Source of the DNA: Clostridia bacterium
GTDB lineage: Bacteria > Bacillota > DULZ01
Assembly (NCBI GenBank): GCA_012840125.1
Contig: DULZ01000026.1
Span: forward strand, 1-61,022
Direction: 5' to 3'
DNA length: 61,022 nt
Every line of letters begins with the position of its first letter. Position 1 is the stretch's first letter. The translations under genes and the position numbers were made by a program. Shown here one piece after another: positions 7,165 to 16,200 of the stretch. Under the pieces are notes generated by a model. It had not been told where the DNA came from. It saw nothing but the letters and a program-made list of their open reading frames with translations, and made no database searches.

Positions 7165-9897
7165 GTGTACAGAAAGGTAGTCCTGAATATCAACGGCATT
7201 GACCGGACGTTGATTGTCGACCCTGAGGCCACTTTAGCCAGTGTGCTGCGGGAACAACTGCTGCTCACCGGTTGTAAAGTAGGATGTGCTCAGGGGCACT
7301 GCGGCTGCTGTTCAGTGATCTTGAACGGCGAGGTGGTACGTTCCTGTGTCCTCAAGATGAGGCGGGTGCCGCCGGAAGCAAAGATCACTACCATTGAAGG
7401 TCTGGCCCGGCCGGACAACCTGCACCCGCTGCAAGTGGCTTGGATGGCTTACGGTTGTGCCCAGTGTGGTTTCTGCAGCCCGGGATTTATCTTATCTGCC
7501 AAAGTGCTGCTGGATCGGAATCCAAATCCCACGAGACAAGAGGTGCGGGATTGGTTCCAAAAGCACCGCAACGCCTGTCGCTGTACGGGGTACAAGCCCC
7601 TGGTCGATGCAGTCATGGCCGCAGCCAAAGTGTTACGGGGTGAAATGCGCAAAGAGGAATTGCTCTACCAGCCTGCCGGCAATAAGATTTACGGTACCAC
7701 GTATCACCGTCCCTCAGCTCTACGGAAAGTGACAGGCACCTGGGATTACGGCGCTGACGTGGCGCTGCAAATGCCCCCCGGCACTTTGCACCTGGCCCTG
7801 GTTCAAGCGGAAGTTTCCCATGCGAGAATCCTAAAGATTGACACCTCGGAAGCGGAGAAGATGCCCGGCGTCTATAAAGTGGTGACCCATAAGGACGTGA
7901 AGGGCAAGAACAGGATCACCGGTTTGATTACTTTCCCCACCAATAAGGGTGACGGCTGGGATAGGCCCATCCTCTGCGATGAAAAGGTGTTCCAGTTCGG
8001 TGATGCCATTGCCATCGTATGCGCCGACACGGAAGCCAATGCCCGGGAAGCGGCGAAAAAGGTTAAAGTGGAGTTGGAGCCCCTGCCCGCTTACATGAGC
8101 GCCCAGGAGGCCATGGCGCCGGATGCCATTGAAATCCACCCGGGGGTCCCGAATATCTATTATGAACAAGGCATCGTCAAAGGAGAAGATACGAAACCGG
8201 TTTTTGAAACCGCCGACGTGGTGGTAGAAGTCAATACTGCCTGCAGCCGCCAGCCTCACCTGGTGCTGGAGCCCGATTGCGGCTGCGCCTATATAGACGA
8301 AGAGGGCAGGCTCACCATTCATTCCAAGAGTATCGGCCTGCATCTCCACCACGCCATGATCGCTCCCGGCATCGGCATCGAGCCGGAAAAACTGCGCCTG
8401 GTGCAGAACCCGGCCGGCGGCACCTTTGGGTATAAATTCAGCCCCACCATTGAAGCCCTGCTGGGAGTTGCTTGCCTGGCCACCGGGAAGCCCGTGGTGC
8501 TCCGGTACAACATGTATCAACAAATTACTTACACCGGTAAGCGCTCCCCCGGCTTTGTGAAGTGCCGGTTAGCAGCCGATAAAACCGGGAAGCTCCTGGC
8601 TATGGAAACGGACTGGACTATTGACCACGGGCCCTATTCCGAGTTCGGCGATCTCCTCACCTTGCGTCTGGCCCAGTTCACCGGTGCCGGCTATGATATT
8701 CCCAACATCCGGGGCAAAGGCCGGACGGTTTGTACCAACCACGCCTGGGGTTCCGCTTTCCGTGCTTATGGTTCGCCTCAATCTTTCCTGGCCTCGGAAA
8801 TTGCCATGGATGTGCTGGCGGAGAAACTGGGCATGGATCCCTTTGAACTGCGTTACAAGAATATTTACCGGCCCGGAGCCACCACCCCGACGGGACAGGA
8901 GCCGGATGTATACTGCCTGGAAGCCATGTTTGACAAGCTGCGTCCCTACTGGGAGGAAGCCAAGAAGCGGTGTCAAGAGCTTTCCACGGATAAGGTCAAG
9001 CGCGGCGTAGGCCTGTCCCTGGGCATCTACGGCTGCGGCCTGGACGGCCCGGACAGCTCGGAAATCCATGTGGAATTGACCCCCGAGGGAGTAACCCTCT
9101 ATGCCTCCTGGGAAGACCACGGGCAAGGCGCGGATATCGGCGCATTGACCCATGCCCATGAAGCCTTAAGACCATTGGGTCTCAAACCGGAACAAATCAA
9201 GCTGGTGCTAAACGACATGGCCTGCACCCCCAACAGCGGCCCCGCCGGCGGCAGCCGTTCCAACGTGATGACAGGCAACGCCATTAAGATCGGCTGTGAA
9301 ATGCTCTTGAATGCCATGCGCAAACCCGACGGCACTTACCGGACCTACGACGAGATGGTGGCGGAAAACATCCCGTTGAAATACAGCGGTAAATGGGTCG
9401 CTTCCATGTGTACCCCTTGTGATCCCGAGACCGGCCAGGGAGCGCCTTTCCCGGTGTACATGTATGAATTGTTCATGCCGGAAGTGGAAGTGGACCTGGA
9501 AACGGGCAAAGCCCGGGTGGTCAAGTTCACCACGGTGGTCGATGTGGGCACCATTACCAACAAGACCGCCGTGGACGGCCAGATTTACGGCGGCCTGGCT
9601 CAAGGCATCGGCTTGGCTTTAAGCGAGGATTTCGAGGACCTGAAAAAGCATACCAATCTCCTGGCCTGCGGGCTGCCCTACATCTATGATGTACCCGATG
9701 ATATCGAGATTATCTATAATATCACACCTCGTCCCTATGGGCCCAACGGCTCAGCCGGCGTGGGAGAAGCACCTTTGACTGCGCCCCACCCCGCCATCTT
9801 GAACGCCATTTACAATGCTTGCGGGGTACGGATCTATAAAGTGCCGGCCCTGCCGGAAGTGATTAAAGCCGAGTTGGAAAAGCTGGCTAACAAGTAG
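7165..9897 (+). CDS. mop: Molybdenum-dependent aldehyde oxidoreductase, single-chain Mop type
   Basis: From GTG 7165 (AGGAG 9 bases upstream) the protein is 910 residues, the size of Desulfovibrio gigas Mop (about 907). An earlier in-frame extension to 6985 has no ribosome site. Residues 1-80 are a plant-type [2Fe-2S] domain with Cys41, 46, 49 and 61. Residues 80-160 are a helical [2Fe-2S] domain with Cys101, 104, 138 and 140. These spacings equal those of D. gigas Mop, offset by one. The rest is the xanthine-oxidase-type molybdopterin domain, ending with GVGEAPLTAP whose Glu868 is the expected base. There is no FAD domain. It oxidises aldehydes to carboxylates at a molybdenum-cytosine dinucleotide cofactor; the physiological substrate is unknown. 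First gene of a seven-gene run. Confidence 0.88.
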   Translation: MYRKVVLNINGIDRTLIVDPEATLASVLREQLLLTGCKVGCAQGHCGCCSVILNGEVVRSCVLKMRRVPPEAKITTIEGLARPDNLHPLQVAWMAYGCAQCGFCSPGFILSAKVLLDRNPNPTRQEVRDWFQKHRNACRCTGYKPLVDAVMAAAKVLRGEMRKEELLYQPAGNKIYGTTYHRPSALRKVTGTWDYGADVALQMPPGTLHLALVQAEVSHARILKIDTSEAEKMPGVYKVVTHKDVKGKNRITGLITFPTNKGDGWDRPILCDEKVFQFGDAIAIVCADTEANAREAAKKVKVELEPLPAYMSAQEAMAPDAIEIHPGVPNIYYEQGIVKGEDTKPVFETADVVVEVNTACSRQPHLVLEPDCGCAYIDEEGRLTIHSKSIGLHLHHAMIAPGIGIEPEKLRLVQNPAGGTFGYKFSPTIEALLGVACLATGKPVVLRYNMYQQITYTGKRSPGFVKCRLAADKTGKLLAMETDWTIDHGPYSEFGDLLTLRLAQFTGAGYDIPNIRGKGRTVCTNHAWGSAFRAYGSPQSFLASEIAMDVLAEKLGMDPFELRYKNIYRPGATTPTGQEPDVYCLEAMFDKLRPYWEEAKKRCQELSTDKVKRGVGLSLGIYGCGLDGPDSSEIHVELTPEGVTLYASWEDHGQGADIGALTHAHEALRPLGLKPEQIKLVLNDMACTPNSGPAGGSRSNVMTGNAIKIGCEMLLNAMRKPDGTYRTYDEMVAENIPLKYSGKWVASMCTPCDPETGQGAPFPVYMYELFMPEVEVDLETGKARVVKFTTVVDVGTITNKTAVDGQIYGGLAQGIGLALSEDFEDLKKHTNLLACGLPYIYDVPDDIEIIYNITPRPYGPNGSAGVGEAPLTAPHPAILNAIYNACGVRIYKVPALPEVIKAELEKLANK

Positions 9898-10001
9898 CAA
9901 TAGTTTTCAGGAGACATCACGCAGCCGGTGCATGACGGCAGGCATCAAGTGGGATGCAGGTCCCACTTGATGCCGGTTTTCTACCGGAAAGGGGAAATTC
10001 C

Positions 10002-12323
10002 ATGGATCAGAAAACCATGCGCGAACTGGAAGCAAAATGCATTCAAGAGAGTCCCCCGGGTTGTACGACGGCCTGCCCTGTGCATGTGGACGCCCGGGCC
10101 CTGATCGCGGCGGTGCAAAATGAGGACTTTGGGTCCGGTGTCAAAATATTTAGAAAAGTAGTGCCTTTTCCCAGGATCATCAGCCGGGTCTGTGATGAAC
10201 CTTGTCAAGCCCAGTGTAAGAGGAAAGAAGCCGGTGATCCTATTGCCGTCAACGCATTGGAGCGAGCTTGTATGGAATACGGCGGCGACTGGGAACCCAA
10301 GCTTCTTCCGGTAGTAAAAAAAGGTAAAAAGATTGCGGTGGTGGGCGGTGGATTGAGCGGGTTGACGGTGGCCCTGGAACTGGCCCAAAAAGGTTATCCG
10401 GTGGTGATTTACGAAAAAGAAGGGGCTTTAGGGGGCAGCATCCGCGCCCTTCCCGCGGCCAAGCTGCCGCCGGAGCTGGTGGAGGCGGACCTGCGGGCGG
10501 TTCAGGAACATCCCTTGATTGAGATTAATCTCGGTATCGAAGTTGGGGCTGGTGGCTCCCCATCCCTGGTGGAACTCCTCCGGCAGTTTGACGCGGTTTA
10601 CCTGGGTACCGGAAGGGGAGATGTGGCTTGTTTTGGGCCGGCCCTGGACAGCGAGGGACGGTTGAGCCCGGATCCCCTGACTTTGCAAACCGGCCATCCC
10701 CAAGTTTTTGCCGGGGGCACCCTGGCTCTCGGCGTGGCGGGTAAGAGCCCTATTATGTCCATTTCTCACGGTAAAAAGGCGGCCAACTCCATCGCCCGCT
10801 TGCTCCAAAATGTCTCCTTGACCGCCGAGCGAGACAAGGAAGGACCTTATCCCACCGCCTTGTATACCAATATCGCAGGAATACCACCTGCCAAAAGAGT
10901 CATGCCGGCCGACCCCCAGCAAGGCTTCACCCGGGAAGAAGCCTTGTTAGAAGCGAAGCGCTGTCTCCAGTGTGAATGTATGGAATGCGTCAAGGCCTGT
11001 GCGTACTTAGCTCATTACGGTGCCTATCCCAAACGCTATGTGCGGGAAATCTACAATAATCTTTCCATCGTCATGGGCATGCGGCATGCCAATAAAATGA
11101 TCAACTCCTGCAGTTTATGCGGCATGTGCCGGGAAGTGTGTCCCAATGGATTAAACATGGGAGAGATTTGCCGGGCAGCGCGGCAGCTGATGGTCAGGAC
11201 CGGCAAGATGCCCCCTTCCGCCCATGAGTTTGCCCTGCGGGACTTCCGGTTCAGTACCGGTGACCGGTTTGTCCTTCACCGGCACCAGCCCGGTTTTACC
11301 TCCAGCAGCGTCTTATTTTTCCCCGGATGCCAGTTGAGTGCATCCAAACCCCAGTATGTGCAAAAGCTTTACGAGTTGCTGTGCGGCAAAATACCCGGCG
11401 GTGTGGGCCTCAGCCTGGGCTGCTGCGGTGCCCCCGCCCAGTGGGCCGGCGCGGAAGAGCTTTTTCGCGAAACCCTGGCGAACCTCGAGCAAGAATGGCG
11501 GGCTCTAGGTTCTCCCCGGGTGATCACGGGCTGTCCTACCTGTTATAGCATCTTCCGCCAGGAAATGCCGGCGGTGGAGGTGGAGACCATTTGGACCGTG
11601 CTGGACCGGTTGGAGGTGGTGGAGGAAAGAGCCGGTACGGGACGCCCCCTGGTTCTGGCGGTGCACGATGCCTGCACCACCAGGCAAGATCAAGAGCTGC
11701 AGGATTGCGTGCGACGCATTGCCACCCAGCTGGGCCACCAGGTGGTGGAACTGGAGCGCAGCCGGTTGACAACGGATTGCTGCGGTTACGGGGGTTTAAT
11801 GTCCTTTGCCAATAGGGAGGTGGCCCGGCAGGTGAGGCGGCGCCGGGTGGAAGAACACGAAGCGGATTACCTGGTCTACTGTGCCATGTGCCGGGATAAT
11901 TACGCCAAAGAAGGGAAGAAAGTTTTTCACCTGCTGGATTTACTCTTTGGGGATCCCGCATTGACCGGTGCGGAAAAAGGCCCCGGCTTTTCCAAGCGGC
12001 AGGAAAACCGGGCCAAGTTGAAACAGTCTCTCTTGCAAGAAATGTGGGGTGAAACAGTGACCGGAGAACAAGCCGGGGTGAAACTGATTATTCCGGAACG
12101 GGTGCAAGAGCTTTTGGAAGAGAGGATGATTTTAGAAGAAGACCTGCAAGCTGTCATTGCCTATGCGGAGAGTACGGGTAATAAATTCAAGCATACGGAA
12201 AACAACACCTTTATTGCGTACTTTCGCCCGGTCACGGTTACCTACTGGGTGGAGTACAGCCCGCAAGGGGACGGCTTCTTGATCCATAATGCTTACAGTC
12301 ACCGGCTGCAGATCGAAGGGTAG
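10002..12323 (+). CDS. FAD and multi-cluster oxidoreductase with HdrD-like CCG domains (dicluster-binding protein)
   Basis: 773 residues from ATG 10002 (AAAGGGG just upstream); in-frame starts further up lack a ribosome site. Visible parts in order: an N-terminal Cys region as in GltD-type proteins (PPGCTTACPVH...CDEPCQAQCKR); a dinucleotide-binding motif VVGGGLSGLTVALELAQKG near residue 110; a ferredoxin pair (CLQCECMECVKAC and CSLCGMCREVCPNG); then two CCG domains of the HdrB/GlpC type (GCCGAPAQW and DCCGYGGLMSF) that can hold unusual clusters. The last 70 residues are unassigned. It resembles the pyridine nucleotide-disulfide oxidoreductase/dicluster-binding proteins found next to Mop in Desulfovibrio and Clostridia. 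Likely role: accept electrons from Mop and pass them to NAD(P) or another carrier (inference). Confidence 0.8.
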   Translation: MDQKTMRELEAKCIQESPPGCTTACPVHVDARALIAAVQNEDFGSGVKIFRKVVPFPRIISRVCDEPCQAQCKRKEAGDPIAVNALERACMEYGGDWEPKLLPVVKKGKKIAVVGGGLSGLTVALELAQKGYPVVIYEKEGALGGSIRALPAAKLPPELVEADLRAVQEHPLIEINLGIEVGAGGSPSLVELLRQFDAVYLGTGRGDVACFGPALDSEGRLSPDPLTLQTGHPQVFAGGTLALGVAGKSPIMSISHGKKAANSIARLLQNVSLTAERDKEGPYPTALYTNIAGIPPAKRVMPADPQQGFTREEALLEAKRCLQCECMECVKACAYLAHYGAYPKRYVREIYNNLSIVMGMRHANKMINSCSLCGMCREVCPNGLNMGEICRAARQLMVRTGKMPPSAHEFALRDFRFSTGDRFVLHRHQPGFTSSSVLFFPGCQLSASKPQYVQKLYELLCGKIPGGVGLSLGCCGAPAQWAGAEELFRETLANLEQEWRALGSPRVITGCPTCYSIFRQEMPAVEVETIWTVLDRLEVVEERAGTGRPLVLAVHDACTTRQDQELQDCVRRIATQLGHQVVELERSRLTTDCCGYGGLMSFANREVARQVRRRRVEEHEADYLVYCAMCRDNYAKEGKKVFHLLDLLFGDPALTGAEKGPGFSKRQENRAKLKQSLLQEMWGETVTGEQAGVKLIIPERVQELLEERMILEEDLQAVIAYAESTGNKFKHTENNTFIAYFRPVTVTYWVEYSPQGDGFLIHNAYSHRLQIEG

Positions 12324-12334
12324 GGGGTATGGCG

Positions 12335-12541
12335 ATGAACGGGGAAAACAATCCGGCCAAGGCTGTTATCTGTGCCAAATGCAATGAGCCGCTGGCCCTG
12401 GGAAAAGTAACCTTGTCATATTTAAACAACAGCTTTCCGGTGGACTTATATAAATGCCCCCAGTGTTCTTTAGTCTTCATTCCCGAAGAACTGGCTCTGG
12501 GCAAAATGGAGCAGGTGGAAAAGGCCCTGGAGGACAAGTAA
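12335..12541 (+). CDS. Small two-CxxC redox or zinc-ribbon protein (DVU_1557-like)
   Basis: 68 residues from ATG 12335, preferred because AGGGGG lies 7 bases upstream; ATG 12329 is too close to that site. Two CxxC knuckles (CAKC and CPQC) about 30 residues apart form a rubredoxin- or zinc-ribbon-like fold, with LGKVTLSYLNNSFPVDLYKC between them. A protein of this size and pattern occupies the same place in the Desulfovibrio DVU_1551-1559 locus, where it is called a redox protein. It may bind Fe or Zn, and may deliver electrons or tether a partner. The function has not been shown. Confidence 0.7.
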   Translation: MNGENNPAKAVICAKCNEPLALGKVTLSYLNNSFPVDLYKCPQCSLVFIPEELALGKMEQVEKALEDK

Positions 12542-12601
12542 ATTTCGTCCCGGTCGCGGCAGGCCATGGCGGGCGTGACGACCGGTAAAGGGGTGAATAA
12601 G

Positions 12602-13042
12602 ATGTTTAACGACGATTTCATCCGCATGCTGGAACTGCACCAGCAAGGGTTTCACTGCAGCCAAATCCTGCTGGCCCTGGGTTTGGAAAAACGGGGCCGG
12701 ACTAATCCCGACTTGATTCGTGCCATGACCGGTTTAGCCGGGGGCCTGGGGTTTACCGGTAAACTCTGCGGGGCTTTAAGCGGCGGTGCCTGCCTGCTGG
12801 CCCTGTACGCCGGTCGAGGCAGTGTGGAGGAAAGAGGCGATGCCAAGCTGGACCTGATGATCAGCGAATTGGTGGACTGGTTTGAGGCCCAGTACGGAGG
12901 GCGGTACGGCGGCATAGATTGTGATGACATTTTGGAGGATAATCCCCTGAACCGGCCCCAGCGCTGTCCCCAGATTGTACGCGAGACTTATGCCAAAGTG
13001 GTGGAGCTCTTGACGGATCATGGTTATGACATAGAAGGATGA
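12602..13042 (+). CDS. C-GCAxxG-C-C family protein (DVU_1555-like)
   Basis: 146 residues from ATG 12602 (AAAGGGG about 11 bases upstream). The family pattern is visible: an isolated Cys in GFHCSQ, the segment KLCGALSGGACLLALY (a variant of GCAxxG), then Cys in GIDCDDI and in QRCPQI. These conserved cysteines suggest metal or cluster binding, and such proteins often sit beside radical SAM or redox enzymes. Function unknown. It lies between the zinc-ribbon-like gene and trsS, as DVU_1555 does in Desulfovibrio; the methyltransferase gene (trsM, DVU_1556) that usually lies between them is absent here. Confidence 0.75.
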   Translation: MFNDDFIRMLELHQQGFHCSQILLALGLEKRGRTNPDLIRAMTGLAGGLGFTGKLCGALSGGACLLALYAGRGSVEERGDAKLDLMISELVDWFEAQYGGRYGGIDCDDILEDNPLNRPQRCPQIVRETYAKVVELLTDHGYDIEG

Positions 13043-13064
13043 CCGGTGGAAGGGGGGAGAACAG

Positions 13065-14459
13065 GTGACGGGGGGACCGGAACAACTGCTGGGCAGGACG
13101 GAAAGTGTTTGCCCGGAATGCTTGAAGGTGGTGCCGGCCTTAAGAGTGGCCGGGGCAGGCCAGGTCTACCTGGTGAAGGAATGCGATGATCACGGTGTCT
13201 TCCGCACTTTGATTTGGGAAGGAGAGGAGCATTACCGCCGCTGGGACATGGCCCGGCTGCCGGTGCGGGTGGACCACCCGGTGACGCCGGTGGACAAAGG
13301 TTGTCCCTATGACTGCGGGCCCTGTCCCGAGCACCGGCAAGACCCTTGCTGTGTGCTGCTGGAGGTGACGGGGAACTGCAATCTTAATTGTCCCATTTGT
13401 TTTGCCTCCGCGGCGGCGGGTAAAAGCCAGGACCCCTCCTTAGAGGAAATCCGGGATTGGTACCGCCGGCTGCATTCCCACGGAAGTCATTATAACATCC
13501 AACTGTCGGGAGGAGAACCGACGGTCCGGGATGACTTGCCGGAAATAGTCAGGCTGGGAAAGGAGTTCGGTTTTCCTCACCTGCAGTTGAATACCAACGG
13601 CCTCAGGCTGGCCAGGGAACCGGAGCTGGCCCGGAAACTGAAAGATGCCGGGTTAGACACGGTCTACTTGCAATTTGACGGCACCAGAGATGACATCTAT
13701 CAAGCCACCAGGGGGCGGGCCTTACTGGAGGAGAAACTGGCGGCCATCGAGCACTGCGCCGCTGCCGGGTTAGGCGTCGCCCTGGTGCCGACCCTGGTAG
13801 CCGGGGTAAACCTGGATCATATCGGGGAGATCATTGACTTTGCCCTCAGCCGCATGCCCTATGTCAGGGGTGTTCATTTCCAACCTATCAGCTATTTCGG
13901 ACGGTATCCCGGTGTCCCGCCGGTGCACCGGCTGACCATTCCCCGGATCTTAAGGGAAATCGAGGCGCAAACCGCCGGGAGAATGAGACAAGAGCATTTC
14001 GCTCCGGTTGGGGCGGAAAACCCTTACTGCACTTTTCACGGGAGTTTTACCCTGCAGCCTGACGGGACTTTGAAACCCTGGCGGGTCCAAGGCTGCTGCG
14101 GGCCTTCCCAAGAGCCGGTGGATCCGAAAGCCGGAGTGGCGAAATCAAGAACCTTTGTGGCCCGGCAGTGGTCTGCCCCGCCGCAGGCTGCCTGCTGTAA
14201 CCGTGACCCGGCGGCGGGCCTGGATGAGCTCCTCCGCCGGATCCATACGTATTCCATCAGTATTTCCGGGATGGCCTTTCAAGACGCCTGGAACCTGGAC
14301 CTGGAGCGGCTCCGGGACTGCAAGTTGTTTATTTTCAGTCCCCCGGGAAAACTCATTCCTTTTTGCGCCTTTAACTTAACGGCGCCGGACGGCCGGAGCC
14401 TTTACCGGCCCCGGCGAGGGGAGGATAGGCATGGGCCGGCCCCGCAGCAGCTTGGATGA
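13065..14459 (+). CDS. trsS: Radical SAM protein, TrsS-like
   Basis: 464 residues from GTG 13065 (AAGGGGGGAGA upstream). After an N-terminal CPEC knuckle and the Cys-rich segment GCPYDCGPCPEH, the radical SAM motif CNLNCPIC supplies Cys105, 109 and 112 for the SAM-binding [4Fe-4S] cluster. SGGEPT and LNTNG follow as in MoaA- or PqqE-like enzymes. More cysteines downstream (CTF, QGCCGP, AACCNRD) may hold an auxiliary cluster. It resembles the radical SAM (seleno)protein called TrsS, encoded beside aldehyde oxidoreductases; the CC pair near residue 345 is where I would look for selenocysteine in relatives. Substrate unknown. The end overlaps the CoA ligase start by 29 bases. Confidence 0.78.
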   Translation: MTGGPEQLLGRTESVCPECLKVVPALRVAGAGQVYLVKECDDHGVFRTLIWEGEEHYRRWDMARLPVRVDHPVTPVDKGCPYDCGPCPEHRQDPCCVLLEVTGNCNLNCPICFASAAAGKSQDPSLEEIRDWYRRLHSHGSHYNIQLSGGEPTVRDDLPEIVRLGKEFGFPHLQLNTNGLRLAREPELARKLKDAGLDTVYLQFDGTRDDIYQATRGRALLEEKLAAIEHCAAAGLGVALVPTLVAGVNLDHIGEIIDFALSRMPYVRGVHFQPISYFGRYPGVPPVHRLTIPRILREIEAQTAGRMRQEHFAPVGAENPYCTFHGSFTLQPDGTLKPWRVQGCCGPSQEPVDPKAGVAKSRTFVARQWSAPPQAACCNRDPAAGLDELLRRIHTYSISISGMAFQDAWNLDLERLRDCKLFIFSPPGKLIPFCAFNLTAPDGRSLYRPRRGEDRHGPAPQQLG

Positions 14460-15774
14460 GTGGGTGCGGGGGAAAGTGGGCCTCGGTCCCGGTGAAGAGC
14501 TGACCCGGGAAAAACTTGCAGATTACCAGCTGGGAAAACTCCGCGCTCTGGTGGATTACGTCTCCCGGCACAGCCCTTTTTACCGGCGGCATTTACAGGG
14601 TTATCCCCTGACCGCCCTCAATAGTTTGGACGACTTAGCGGAGCTGCCCTTTACCACGGAAGAGGATTTAAGGGCTGCCGGGTTAAAGATGCTGTGTGTC
14701 TCCCAGAGCCGGATCAACAGGATCGTCACCCTGGATACCTCCGGTACCACCGGCCGGCCCAAACGGATCTGTTTTACCCCTGCCGACCAGGCGTTGACGG
14801 TGGAGTTTTTTCAACAAGGGTTGGCCACCTTTACCTGGCCCGGGGAGAAAGTATTGATTCTCCTGCCCGGTGAGCGGCCCGGCAGTATCGGTGATTTGCT
14901 GGCCAGGGCCATGCAAAACCTGGGGGTGGTACCCATCCCCTTCGGCGTGGGACATAGCCTGGCGGAGATGCTGGCGAAACTGGCGGAGACCCAAGCCCAG
15001 GTGATCATCGGCATTCCGGTGCACGTGCTGGCCCTGGCCAGGTATCACCGGTTATGGGAACCGGAAAAAACCATTAACCTGAAAAGGGTGCTCTTGACCA
15101 CGGATTATGTGGCTCAAGCGGTAGTGGAGGTATTGCAGGACAGCTGGCAGTGCGAGGTTTTCAGGTATTACGGCATGACGGAAATGGGCTACGGGGGAGG
15201 CATTGAGTGCCGCCGGCATGAGGGCTACCACCTGTACGAGGGAGATTTCCTCTTTGAAATCGTGGATCCGGTGCGGGGGACCAGAGTACCGGCCGGAGCC
15301 TGGGGCGAGGTGGTGGTCACTACTTTGACCAGAAACGGGATGCCCCTGGTCCGTTACCGCACGGGGGATATTGCCCGGCTGCTCCCGGAACCGTGTCCCT
15401 GCGGATCGGTGCTGGCCAGGCTGGGCCCCGTTAAAAGGCGGGTTAAAGGCTGGATCCGGGTGGATGACGAGACCGGTTTCAGCATCGGGGAGTTAGATGA
15501 AATCCTGTTTACCCTGCCGGGGGTGGTGGATTTTATGGTGTGGCGTTACGGTGCGGCGGAACCCTTTTGGTTGGAAATAGAGGTGGAGGCCATCGACCGG
15601 GCTTTAAGCCCCGGACAAATCAGGAGAGCCCTGGAGACGCACCCGGCCATGCAGTCATTGCTGGCCCAGGGCAGGCTGCAGCTCACCGCCCGGGGAATCC
15701 CGGCACCTGCTTGTTACCGACCGAAAACAGGTAAGAGGAGAATGGAGGTAAGAGTGACCCGTGGGCAGCCTTGA
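14431..15774 (+). CDS. AMP-dependent CoA ligase (DVU_1553-like, phenylacetate-CoA ligase type)
   Basis: 447 residues. The ANL-superfamily phosphate loop is LDTSGTTGRPK; FRYYGMTEMGYGGG and VRYRTGDIARLL are the A5 and A8 regions. Length and motif style match the phenylacetate-CoA ligase (PaaK) branch. The N-terminus YVSRHSPFYRRHL is typical of that branch. It would adenylate a carboxylate and transfer it to CoA. Beside an aldehyde oxidoreductase it could activate the acid that Mop makes, or act on a modified substrate of TrsS; neither is shown. Start ATG 14431 has GGGGAGGA 6 bases upstream and overlaps trsS. Confidence 0.82.
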   Translation: MGRPRSSLDEWVRGKVGLGPGEELTREKLADYQLGKLRALVDYVSRHSPFYRRHLQGYPLTALNSLDDLAELPFTTEEDLRAAGLKMLCVSQSRINRIVTLDTSGTTGRPKRICFTPADQALTVEFFQQGLATFTWPGEKVLILLPGERPGSIGDLLARAMQNLGVVPIPFGVGHSLAEMLAKLAETQAQVIIGIPVHVLALARYHRLWEPEKTINLKRVLLTTDYVAQAVVEVLQDSWQCEVFRYYGMTEMGYGGGIECRRHEGYHLYEGDFLFEIVDPVRGTRVPAGAWGEVVVTTLTRNGMPLVRYRTGDIARLLPEPCPCGSVLARLGPVKRRVKGWIRVDDETGFSIGELDEILFTLPGVVDFMVWRYGAAEPFWLEIEVEAIDRALSPGQIRRALETHPAMQSLLAQGRLQLTARGIPAPACYRPKTGKRRMEVRVTRGQP

Positions 15775-16192
15775 GAAAATGAAAGAGCAAATCAGCGCCT
15801 GTTGTCAAGCCGTGATGGAGCAGTTGGCCCAGGCCTGCGGTGATAATTATGAGGAATTGATCAAGAATTGGCTGGAAATCCATGCACATTATATACAAAC
15901 CGTGAATTCTGTCCTGGAACAGTGGGCGGCGGGAGCATCCCCGGCCGGTGCCGCCGGGGATGCCGGTGCCATCTACGCCAGTGAAGCCGTGGTGGAGGTT
16001 GTTGAAGCCGGGACAGGAAGAGTCTTGAGGCGCAGGTTACCCATGGAATACTGGGAAACCGGCAACGGTATCAGGCTGGTGGGCGAGACGGTGGACGGGG
16101 TGGCCACGCACCTGGCTTTCCTGTCGGAAACCGGGGTCTTGCGCATGAAAGACATTTTAGGGCAAGGGCCGGATACCCCCCGTTGTGAATAA
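15761..16192 (+). CDS. Conserved-position unknown protein at the end of the Mop-TrsS operon
   Basis: 143 residues from GTG 15761 (GGAGG 11 bases upstream, overlapping the ligase end); an ATG at 15779 is an alternative start. The N-terminal half is helical and acidic with a Cys pair (SACC) and a Cys in QACGDN. An Ala/Gly-rich linker (ASPAGAAGDAG) leads to a C-terminal part that looks like a small beta-rich domain (EVVEAGTGRVLRRRLPMEYWE). I do not recognise a family. Its overlap with the ligase and the terminator just after it place it firmly in this operon, so it is probably an accessory factor of the same system. Confidence 0.65.
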   Translation: MGSLEKMKEQISACCQAVMEQLAQACGDNYEELIKNWLEIHAHYIQTVNSVLEQWAAGASPAGAAGDAGAIYASEAVVEVVEAGTGRVLRRRLPMEYWETGNGIRLVGETVDGVATHLAFLSETGVLRMKDILGQGPDTPRCE

Positions 16193-16200
16193 AGTGCGGC

